15,513 nt of DNA, taken from an uncultured Selenomonadaceae bacterium (lineage in GTDB: Bacteria; Bacillota; Negativicutes; Selenomonadales; Selenomonadaceae). A model generated the notes under the pieces. The model did not search any database. It was not told the origin of the DNA and was given only the letters and a program-made list of their open reading frames with translations. The first letter of the stretch is position 1, and every line of letters starts with the position of its first letter. The DNA is taken from positions 1-15,513 of the forward strand of contig CACZOL010000111.1 of the NCBI GenBank assembly GCA_902782705.1. The letters are read 5' to 3'. Shown here one piece after another: positions 7,231 through 13,782 of this stretch. A program made the position numbers and the translations under genes.

Positions 7231-7260
7231 GCGGCAGGAATCATTTCTGCCGCTTTGTTG
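7231..7260 (+). terminator. Rho-independent terminator after the YqgF-like gene
   Basis: GCGGCAGGAA (7231-7240) pairs with TTTCTGCCGC (7244-7253) through one G-U pair, with a TCA loop, and is followed by TTTGTTG. It lies 8 nt past the stop codon and probably ends the transcript that includes the LptF/G-family, DUF3084 and YqgF-like genes. The T-tract is short, so read-through into comEB is possible. Confidence 0.75.
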
Positions 7261-7290
7261 CGATTCAATTTTGGCGCGGGAGGAAACAGC

Positions 7291-7752
7291 ATGAGCGAAA
7301 AGCAGACGCGGCCGGACTGGACGGAGTATTTTCTCGATATTGCGAAAGCGGTCGGGCGGCGGTCGACGTGCCTTCGGCGGAAGTACGGCGCGATTATCGT
7401 GAAAGACAAGATCATCATCAGTACGGGCTATAACGGCGCGCCGCGCGGCGAGGCGAACTGTATCGACACCGGCGTCTGTGAACGGGAGCGCCTGCATGTG
7501 CCGAAAGGCCAGAATTACGAGCTTTGCGTGGCGGTTCACGCCGAACAGAACGCGATCATCAACGCCGATCCGGTAAAAATGCAAGGTTCGACGATTTACA
7601 TCGAAGGATACAACGCCGACGGCACGCTGGCTTCCGGGAAGCCGTGCCTCTTATGCCGGCGTATGCTCAGGAACGCGATGGTCGCCGAGGCGGTTTATCG
7701 CGAGCCGGACGGGACGATTGTGCATATCGACCCGAAAGATATTACGGATTGA
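7291..7752 (+). CDS. comEB: dCMP deaminase (ComEB-type cytidine/deoxycytidylate deaminase)
   Basis: The 153-residue protein is a zinc-dependent deoxycytidylate deaminase, which makes dUMP for dTMP synthesis in the cytoplasm. The catalytic zinc motif is complete: VHAEQNAI (H83, catalytic E85) and PCLLC (C119, C122). Family features before it are STCLRRKYGAIIV, STGYNGAPRG and the Cys-containing NCIDTGVCERE segment. Size is as usual for ComEB (about 150-165). The ATG has GGGAGGA at 7278-7284. The name ComEB comes from its place in a Bacillus competence operon; there is no competence gene here and it is the only gene in the window without an obvious OM or RNA link. It lies between the terminator at 7231-7260 and repeat copy B, so it may be a single-gene unit with some read-through from upstream. 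Confidence 0.94.
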   Translation: MSEKQTRPDWTEYFLDIAKAVGRRSTCLRRKYGAIIVKDKIIISTGYNGAPRGEANCIDTGVCERERLHVPKGQNYELCVAVHAEQNAIINADPVKMQGSTIYIEGYNADGTLASGKPCLLCRRMLRNAMVAEAVYREPDGTIVHIDPKDITD

Positions 7753-7893
7753 TACTCATCTCAGACCAAAATTTTAAGTAAATTAAAATTTTGAACTGAG
7801 ATACGCCTACGTTGCAGGCTACATTTGCGCCTGCGGCGCAAATGGCGTCTCATAAACCTCCGTAAGAAATAAATTTCTAACGGAGGTTAGTAT
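7752..7893 (+). repeat. Multi-hairpin intergenic repeat, copy B
   Basis: This 142-nt element is the partner of the one at 4256-4394, in the same orientation. Stem 1, 7758-7802: ATCTCAG pairs with CTGAGAT, and CAAAATTTTAA (7767-7777) with TTAAAATTTTG (7783-7793). Stem 2, 7805-7819: GCCTAC with GCAGGC, one A-C mismatch. Stem 3, 7822-7844: CATTTGCGCC with GGCGCAAATG, loop TGC, ten perfect pairs. Stem 4, 7855-7888: AACCTCCGT with ACGGAGGTT, plus inner AGAAAT/ATTTCT. The ends ATACT (7752-7756) and AGTAT (7889-7893) are complementary and could close the whole structure. It begins on the last base of the comEB stop codon and ends 7 nt before a terminator. Stem arms differ from copy A mostly by paired changes, while the linkers are kept. 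Confidence 0.85.
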
Positions 7894-7900
7894 AACAAGG

Positions 7901-7952
7901 AAAAAAGCCGTGATTTGTTATGGAAACATTGACAAATCGCGGCTTTCGCTTT
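7901..7952 (+). terminator. Bidirectional-looking intrinsic terminator downstream of comEB
   Basis: AAAGCCGTGATTTGT (7904-7918) pairs with ACAAATCGCGGCTTT (7932-7946) with one G-U pair and a 13-nt loop. The A-run before and the TTTCGCTTT after give it U-tracts on both strands. It would end the comEB transcript just past repeat copy B. Its 3' arm overlaps the tamB promoter. Confidence 0.85.
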
Positions 7953-7957
7953 AGAAT
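7929..7957 (+). promoter_or_regulatory. Near-consensus sigma-70 promoter for tamB
   Basis: A perfect TTGACA -35 box (7929-7934) is followed by a 17-bp spacer and TAGAAT (7952-7957, 5 of 6 matches to TATAAT). A start near 7964 would give a ~46-nt leader ending in the AAAGGAGGGG ribosome binding site (7997-8005) of tamB. The -35 box begins in the loop of the preceding terminator and the spacer covers its 3' arm. Confidence 0.75.
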
Positions 7958-8009
7958 TTGATTGATTGCATAGGCACGGCAAGCGATAGGAAAAGAAAGG
8001 AGGGGTCCG

Positions 8010-11000
8010 ATGATGGTGCGGCGGCCTTGGTTGCTTGCGGGCGGCGTTTTCGGACTCCTTCTTTTTGCGTACGCAGTCCTTTGGTATCTCGCTGGGACGG
8101 AGCGCTTCATGGCGGACATGGGGGCGCTGGCGAGTGAAAAAGGGGCGGAAATTCTCGACACGCGCGTCGAGGTTGGCGAAGTGCGCGTGGATTCGCTTCG
8201 CTCTTTAACGATTAGAAATATCGCGCTTTATGACAAACAAAACGAATTGCTCTTGAAGGCTGAATCGGCGTCGGTGCGGTTCAGCCTTTTCGGTATGCTT
8301 ACCGACGTTCCGGCGCGTGCGGTCGAGGAGGTCGTTGTGCGCCGCCCGGAGGCGCGGATCGAAAAACGCGCGAACGGCCGCTGGAATTATGAGGATTTGG
8401 TCGAGGAAGACAGCGAGCCGAGCGCGTTTCGAGGCGTCGTGCGAAGCGAATACGGCGCTGCGGTCTTGGCGATGGACGGGAAGGAATTACGGATTTCCGA
8501 TCTGAACGGCAGCGTCGATTTCGCCGATGCCGAGGCAATGAGAGTCGTCGGGAAAGCGCGCTGCGGCGCTGCGGCGGTTTCCGTGGAAGGAACGGTGGGC
8601 GGCGATAACGCTTCGGTTTATGTCGAGGGCGAAGAGATCGATCTGGAGGATTATCTCGGATGGCTGCCGGCCGGCACGCTGCCGAAAGAGGTGGAGGTGC
8701 TCGGCGGCCGCGTCGAGACGGTGGCAGGTTCCGTCGACAAACGCGGCGACGCGCTTTCTTATCAGGGGCGTGCGGAATTTTCCGGCGCAGCGGCGCGTGT
8801 GATGGAGACTGAGATACGGAATATCACGGGCGTCGTGGACATGACGGAGCGCGAGGCGCGGCTCTCGGCGACCGCGGAAGCCGAAGGGCAGAAAGCGTCG
8901 GTCAGAGGAAGCATCGGACTCTCCGGCAACGCGCCGTCGCTCAATCTTTTTGCCCAAGCGGATGCGTTCGACCCCGGAGAGATCTTGAAAGACAGCCCGT
9001 TTCATGGCGCGGTTGCGGTTTCTGCACGGGTGACGGGCACGACGGACGCGCCGGAAATCGACGGCGTGTTCCGCGCGGCCAAGGGTACGCTGGACGTGTA
9101 TCCGTTTGCAAATGCGGAGGCAAGGGCGTCTTACGCGGACGGGCGTATTACGGTCGGGAAGCTGACGGCGGATATGTTCGGCGGACATGTTGCGGCGGAG
9201 GGCGAATTTGCGCCGTCGTCCATGGATTTCGACGGCCATGCGTTGCTTACGGAGCTTGACGCCGCGCAGGCAGAGGAGATCTTACCGGGGGTCGCGGGGC
9301 GCGTTTCTGCGGATCTCGGCTTTGCCGGAAACGCCGATCGTTTGGCGCAGACGTCGGTTTACGGCAGCGTGATGGCCCATGATTTGTCGTATCTCGATAT
9401 TGGCGCGCCGGAGCTTTCTGCGTCGTTTTTCCATACGGCGGCCGATACGACGATAGATTATCTGAGTCTGCATTTGGAAAACGGCGGCGAGATCGGCGTC
9501 GAGGGAAAGATCGCGGGGATGGAGACGCTGGACCTCGCGTATTACGCGAATCATCTGGACCTTGCGCTTCTCTCGCGTGTTGAACCGGTTTTGGACATGG
9601 CCGGTTTTGCCGACGCTCAGGGCGTCATTCGCGGTTCGCTGGACAATCCTTTCGTGGAGGCGGATTTCTCGGCTGCCGAAGGCCATCTTTTCAAGCAGCC
9701 TTATCGGACGCTCTCCGGCAAGGCGTCGGGAAGCCTGGACGGCGTGCGGATCGATTCGTTCTCCATGGAAAACGGCGGGAAAATAACATGGCTTGCGAAA
9801 GGCGTCGTCGGCTTCACAGGCGAGCGCCGCGTCAATTTGCAGATCGACACGGTGGGCGCACGCTTGGAAGACTTCGCGGCGCTTGTCGCGCCGGATCAAC
9901 CGCTTACCGGCGATATCGACAATATCATCACGATCACGGGAACGCTGGACAATCCGTCTATCGTCGGCTATATCAGCTCGCATCGGGGCAGTTATAACGG
10001 CTACCTGCTTTCCGGCATGGAAGGCGACTATACGCTGAAAAACGGCGTTCTGACGGTACAGGATTTCCATATTTATTCGCCGCTGGTCGATATGGATCTC
10101 AACGGCACGGTCACGGTGGAGACGCGCGCGCTCGATCTCGTGGTGGAGGTTCACGATATCGATTTGCGCCGATTCGAGAAGAAACTTCCGTATCCCATCG
10201 CGGGGCACGGCGTGTTCAACGGGCGAATCAGCGGGACGCTCGACGAGCCGACTTTCGACGGAAAGCTCGTCGCGCCGTCGTTTTTGCTGAACGGTGCGGA
10301 AATCACGGACGCGTCGGGCGAAGTGCATCTCCGCGGCTCGCATCTTGAGCTTGCGCCTTTTGCATTCCGCCAAAACGGAGGCGCGTATACGCTTCGGGCT
10401 TCCGTCAATCTTTCGAGCGAGCGGATGAACGGCAAAGTGAAAGTCTCGCATGGCGACCTTGCCGCGATCTTGTCCGTGGCAAATGCGAAAAATGACGCAA
10501 TCCACGGCCGCGTGAACGCGGATATCGATCTCGGCGGGACGATGTCCGAGCCGCGGGCGGCGTTCCGAGGCGTTTTGACGGAGGGCGACGTATGCGGATA
10601 TCCGCTTACGGACGTTTCCTTCGACATGGGGCTTTTGGGGCGCACGATTACGCTGCGGCATTTTGAGGGCCATCAGGGAAGCGGCGTGTTGGCGGCGACG
10701 GGAACGATCGATCTGGACGGCGCGATCGACGCTCGGCTTTCCGCGCAAAAGATTCAGGCGGGGATGCTTTCGGCGGCTGCGGGCCTGACTGTGGAAGCTG
10801 TGGGAACGCTGGATCTGGAAGCGGAGTTCGGCGGAACCGTCGCGCATCCGCTGGCGGACGCGTCGCTGACGATCACGGACGGCGGCGTGCGCGGCTCGAC
10901 GTTTGATTCACTGACCGGGCTTTTCCATCTGCGCGGCGACGTCGTGGAATTGGAGCAGCTTGTCGCGACAAAAGCACAAGGGGCAAAAACGTATCGGGCG

Positions 11001-12341
11001 AGCGCGGCCGGCATGTTGCCGCTGAAAGCATTTACGGCGCAGCACGGTGAGGAACTTTCTGATTACGACAGGATTAATCTGCGGATTTCTTTGGACGACG
11101 CCGATCTCGGCCTGTTGCCGCTGCTGTCGAATCAGATCGAGTGGGCCGTGGGCGAGACGGAGGGCGCTGTGGTCGTCGGCGGCTCGTTAGCGGCGCCGAC
11201 ATTCGACGGAGCAGTGCGCATCAAGGACGGCGCTGTGAAGGTGAACGGCCTTGGCGTCCCCGTGACGGAATTGAAGCTCGGTCTGCAGATGGAAGGCGAT
11301 TCCATCACGATTGAGAACGGCTCCTCGGGCAAAATGGGCAAGGGAACTTTTGCCGTCAGCGGAACGACACGTCTTAACGGCAGGACCCCCGTGGATTATC
11401 AGCTCAATTTCAACGCGGAAAAACTGGAGGTTGCGTCGTCGTTCTTCAACGGCCCGATTACCGCGTCCTTTGATTTGCATGAGGATGCGATTTATGGCCG
11501 CCGTTTGCCGAAACTGACGGGACGGCTGGCGGTGGACGACGTGCTCGTCTCGATTCCGACGATTCCGGACAGCGACGGGGACCTCCCGAACGTCATCCTC
11601 GATTTCTCCGTCGAAATCGGGAAACATACGCATTTTTACAGTTCCAATCTCTACGATCTCTGGATCGAGGGGGCGGCGCATTTCACGGGCACGACGCGCC
11701 ACCCGAAGCAGTCCGGCTCGATTTCCGTCCGACGCGGCCGCGTGCAGTATCTGCAAACGTCGTTCCGCGTTACGGAGGGCGAGGCGTATTTCAATCAGGT
11801 GGATTCGTTCCTGCCGAGCGTCACGTTCAAAGCGATGACGCGCGTAGATCGGGCGCGTATTCATCTTGCCATTGAGGGCCCTGTGCAGCAGATGAAATTC
11901 ACGCTGACGTCGAGCCCGGAGATGAGCCAGCAGGAAATTTTGCGGATGCTGACGTTCCGAGGGGCGTCTCTTTCGGGAAATCGGCAGGATGCTTCGGACG
12001 CGCAGAGAAACGCGCTCCTCATGGCGGGGCTCCAGATGAGCGTTTTGGGCGAAGTTCAGAACGCGATCCGCGATCTTTTGCAGCTCGACGAGTTCACTTT
12101 TTCGACAGGTTCCTTTGAAAAACGTGAAAAAGGGGGAGACAAGTCGACGTTTGAGGCGTATAATATACAGATAGGCAAGTATATCGGCGACAAGGTCATG
12201 CTCCGCTATACGCAGGGCCTTAATGAAGACGTGCGGCGCTTTGGCATACGTTATGACTTTACCGACCGGTTCAGCGCGTTTGCGATGCGCGACGAGAAAA
12301 ACAGCAACTGGTTCGGTTTTGAGGCAAGGATCAAGTTTTGA
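8010..12341 (+). CDS. tamB: TamB (DUF490) translocation and assembly module / intermembrane bridge protein
   Basis: The 1443-residue protein is an AsmA-like TamB. TamB proteins form a long hydrophobic beta-groove spanning the periplasm and are linked to OM protein assembly and phospholipid transport. There is one N-terminal membrane anchor (about residues 7-29). The long middle consists of repeated beta modules with recurring LDGSLDNP/GTLDNP/GTLDEP-type turns, where each repeat adds a groove strand. The C-terminal TamB domain (about 1180-1443) includes GSISVRRGRVQYL and SSPEMSQQEILRMLTF, a family hallmark, and the last residue is Phe, as in proteins that dock on Omp85 barrels. The start has AAAGGAGGGG at 7997-8005; a second ATG directly follows the first. 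No tamA is in the window, whereas bamA lies 1.4 kb downstream. The sigma factor gene begins about 16 nt after the stop. Confidence 0.95.
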   Translation: MMVRRPWLLAGGVFGLLLFAYAVLWYLAGTERFMADMGALASEKGAEILDTRVEVGEVRVDSLRSLTIRNIALYDKQNELLLKAESASVRFSLFGMLTDVPARAVEEVVVRRPEARIEKRANGRWNYEDLVEEDSEPSAFRGVVRSEYGAAVLAMDGKELRISDLNGSVDFADAEAMRVVGKARCGAAAVSVEGTVGGDNASVYVEGEEIDLEDYLGWLPAGTLPKEVEVLGGRVETVAGSVDKRGDALSYQGRAEFSGAAARVMETEIRNITGVVDMTEREARLSATAEAEGQKASVRGSIGLSGNAPSLNLFAQADAFDPGEILKDSPFHGAVAVSARVTGTTDAPEIDGVFRAAKGTLDVYPFANAEARASYADGRITVGKLTADMFGGHVAAEGEFAPSSMDFDGHALLTELDAAQAEEILPGVAGRVSADLGFAGNADRLAQTSVYGSVMAHDLSYLDIGAPELSASFFHTAADTTIDYLSLHLENGGEIGVEGKIAGMETLDLAYYANHLDLALLSRVEPVLDMAGFADAQGVIRGSLDNPFVEADFSAAEGHLFKQPYRTLSGKASGSLDGVRIDSFSMENGGKITWLAKGVVGFTGERRVNLQIDTVGARLEDFAALVAPDQPLTGDIDNIITITGTLDNPSIVGYISSHRGSYNGYLLSGMEGDYTLKNGVLTVQDFHIYSPLVDMDLNGTVTVETRALDLVVEVHDIDLRRFEKKLPYPIAGHGVFNGRISGTLDEPTFDGKLVAPSFLLNGAEITDASGEVHLRGSHLELAPFAFRQNGGAYTLRASVNLSSERMNGKVKVSHGDLAAILSVANAKNDAIHGRVNADIDLGGTMSEPRAAFRGVLTEGDVCGYPLTDVSFDMGLLGRTITLRHFEGHQGSGVLAATGTIDLDGAIDARLSAQKIQAGMLSAAAGLTVEAVGTLDLEAEFGGTVAHPLADASLTITDGGVRGSTFDSLTGLFHLRGDVVELEQLVATKAQGAKTYRASAAGMLPLKAFTAQHGEELSDYDRINLRISLDDADLGLLPLLSNQIEWAVGETEGAVVVGGSLAAPTFDGAVRIKDGAVKVNGLGVPVTELKLGLQMEGDSITIENGSSGKMGKGTFAVSGTTRLNGRTPVDYQLNFNAEKLEVASSFFNGPITASFDLHEDAIYGRRLPKLTGRLAVDDVLVSIPTIPDSDGDLPNVILDFSVEIGKHTHFYSSNLYDLWIEGAAHFTGTTRHPKQSGSISVRRGRVQYLQTSFRVTEGEAYFNQVDSFLPSVTFKAMTRVDRARIHLAIEGPVQQMKFTLTSSPEMSQQEILRMLTFRGASLSGNRQDASDAQRNALLMAGLQMSVLGEVQNAIRDLLQLDEFTFSTGSFEKREKGGDKSTFEAYNIQIGKYIGDKVMLRYTQGLNEDVRRFGIRYDFTDRFSAFAMRDEKNSNWFGFEARIKF

Positions 12342-12343
12342 CT

Positions 12344-12352
12344 AGGGGGTGG
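12344..12352 (+). promoter_or_regulatory. Ribosome binding site pointing to a CTG start
   Basis: AGGGGGTGG lies 5 nt before a CTG at 12358 that is in frame with the sigma factor gene. The next candidate start, TTG at 12385, has no purine-rich site upstream. The in-frame stop TGA at 12355-12357 rules out any earlier start. Confidence 0.55.
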
Positions 12353-12357
12353 TTTGA

Positions 12358-12999
12358 CTGCGTCTGGATGAATATATTCGCGAATTGAAGAAAATCGAGA
12401 TATTGTCTCCGGAGGAGGAAGCGCGCCTCTGGGAAGCGTGCAAGACACGCGGAGACGAGCGCGCGAGAGCGAAGCTGATTCAGTCGTATCAACCGCTCGT
12501 CTTTAAGCAGGCGACGCCTTATCGCGGCTCCGAGCACGTCATGGATGTGATACAGGAAGGCACGGTGGGACTGATCGAGGCTGTGGAGAGCTTCGACCCA
12601 ACCCGCGGCGTGGCGTTCAGTCTGTTTGCCGTCCACCGGATTCGGGGAAGAATGAAAGATTTCCTGAAAAAAGAGGGGGCGTCCGACGCTCCCTGCATCG
12701 ACGGCATGATGGACGCCGAGGGCGTTCCGATGCGGGAGCGCATCGTCGATACCTCCGCGCTTCCCGATGAGCAGGCGGAGCAAAACGTACTCGCGGCGCG
12801 GCTGCGGGAGGCGATGGCGCGACTGCCGCAAAAAGAGCGGATCGTTTTGGAAGAAGTTTATTTCTCGGGCGGCGGAATCGACGGCGTGGCCGACGAGCTG
12901 CATTTGAGCGCGTCGCGTATTTACCGGCTGCAGAAGACGGGAATTCGTCGGATTCGCGGCATGATGGCGCGTTTCATGCAGCATTGGCACGAAAAGTAG
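12358..12999 (+). CDS. Sigma-70 family RNA polymerase sigma factor, group-3-like
   Basis: The product directs RNA polymerase to a set of promoters. From CTG it has 213 residues. It opens with LRLDEYIRELKKIEILSPEE, which resembles the sigma region 1.2 segment of primary and related factors. Region 2 spans about 37-106, with DVIQEGTVGLIEAVESFDP and FAVHRIRGRMKDFLKK; the latter recalls the RIRG stretch of FliA-type group 3 factors. A short linker follows, then region 4 (about 147-204) with LPQKERIVLEEVYF and the helix-turn-helix GVADELHLSASRIYRLQKT. Region 3 is absent or very short. If translation began at TTG 12385, nine residues of the 1.2-like helix would be lost. It is translated from the tamB transcript or close to it, and lies before an unrecognised membrane protein and bamA. 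Its promoters and trigger are unknown; an envelope-related regulon is inference from location. Confidence 0.85.
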   Translation: MRLDEYIRELKKIEILSPEEEARLWEACKTRGDERARAKLIQSYQPLVFKQATPYRGSEHVMDVIQEGTVGLIEAVESFDPTRGVAFSLFAVHRIRGRMKDFLKKEGASDAPCIDGMMDAEGVPMRERIVDTSALPDEQAEQNVLAARLREAMARLPQKERIVLEEVYFSGGGIDGVADELHLSASRIYRLQKTGIRRIRGMMARFMQHWHEK

Positions 13000-13065
13000 A
13001 CGTATTCGGCGGATTTGCGGCGATGGACGGCGCTGTTTGGGCCTAAATCGTCGTAAAACATGAAA

Positions 13066-13093
13066 TTTCCGTGTCAGGGATGGATCGTATAAG
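13066..13093 (+). promoter_or_regulatory. Weak candidate promoter before the single-pass membrane protein
   Basis: The 144-nt gap after the sigma gene holds TTTCCG (13066-13071) and TATAAG (13088-13093) with a 16-bp spacer. A second AT-rich block (TATATAAAAG, 13099-13108) follows. The -10 boxes are good but no -35 is close to consensus, so an alternative sigma factor could also be used here. No hairpin terminator is visible in the gap. Confidence 0.3.
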
Positions 13094-13143
13094 CGGATTA
13101 TATAAAAGATAGATAGAGTTTTGTCCTGAAGGGAGGGAGCGGC

Positions 13144-13743
13144 ATGGACAGCGTGGCGGATGAGCGAAGCCGCCTGCGGCAGCATGTGCGCGCGGCGCGC
13201 GAATGGCTGGGCAGAGCGGAGGATTCGCTGGATCGGGCGGAAGACGTTCGGGGCGATTTGAACCTGATGCTCGCGCAGGCGGAGCTTATGCGGGCGAAAG
13301 AAACGGAGCGGCCCAGCATGTCGGTCGTCTGGGCGCGCCGTGTCGCGCCGCTTTGTGCGGCGGCCTTGCTCGCGGGCGCCGGCCTCTGGGTATGGCGCGC
13401 AGGCGTTCCGCCGGCGCAAGAGATCCCTCTCGGGGAACGTCGGATAGAACAGCGGGTGGAAACAGCGACGGCGGGAATTGCGGAGGCATCGCGGAAAGAG
13501 ACGACGCCGCTTCCCATTGTGCCGCAGGAAGAAATCGTTCCGGCGGAAAGTCCTGCGGAAGCGGAGCCGCTCGTTATGGAGATGGAACGGCAGGAATCGG
13601 AGCCGGCCATGGTCCCGCAGGAAGCGGAAACGCCGCCGGACGCTCCAGCAGCGCAGGAGATGCGGATTCCTTCCGAGGATATGCAGCGATTGATGAGCAG
13701 CGCGGGACAGAGCCTGCGCGCAATCCATACAGACAGCAAGTGA
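13144..13743 (+). CDS. Single-pass membrane protein of unknown function
   Basis: I do not recognise this 199-residue protein. Residues 1-57 are charged and helix-forming with coiled-coil character (WLGRAEDSLDRAEDVRGDL, AQAELMRAKE). One membrane segment follows at about 67-84 (VAPLCAAALLAGAGLWVW), preceded by RR at 65-66, which favours an N-terminus in the cytoplasm. Residues 85-199 are rich in Pro, Glu and Ala, look disordered, and would be periplasmic. The ATG has GGGAGGGAG at 13131-13139, a strong site. The gene ends with tandem stops (TGA TAA) and sits between the sigma factor and bamA, the spot an anti-sigma factor would take; its topology would suit that, but no anti-sigma motif is visible. 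It might also be a periplasm-spanning partner of BamA or TamB. Confidence 0.8.
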   Translation: MDSVADERSRLRQHVRAAREWLGRAEDSLDRAEDVRGDLNLMLAQAELMRAKETERPSMSVVWARRVAPLCAAALLAGAGLWVWRAGVPPAQEIPLGERRIEQRVETATAGIAEASRKETTPLPIVPQEEIVPAESPAEAEPLVMEMERQESEPAMVPQEAETPPDAPAAQEMRIPSEDMQRLMSSAGQSLRAIHTDSK

Positions 13744-13769
13744 TAAGTTAAGGAAGCAAAGGGTCTTTT

Positions 13770-13776
13770 AGGAGGT
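13770..13776 (+). promoter_or_regulatory. Strong ribosome binding site for bamA, deciding a TTG start
   Basis: AGGAGGT is a full match to the anti-Shine-Dalgarno consensus and lies 6 nt before TTG at 13783-13785. The TTG is followed directly by a signal peptide, and no ATG or GTG competes nearby. Confidence 0.85.
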
Positions 13777-13782
13777 TTCGTT

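Noticed and set aside
7261..7290. Promoter for comEB between the terminator and its start
   Set aside because: The best hexamers (such as TTCAAT at 7264) lack a matching -35 at the right distance.
4256..7893. CRISPR array or paired IS ends flanking 4256-7893 as a composite element
   Set aside because: Two direct copies 3.4 kb apart enclose LptF/G-family, DUF3084, YqgF-like and comEB genes of normal base and codon use; there are no short regular repeats with spacers, no transposase and no target duplication.
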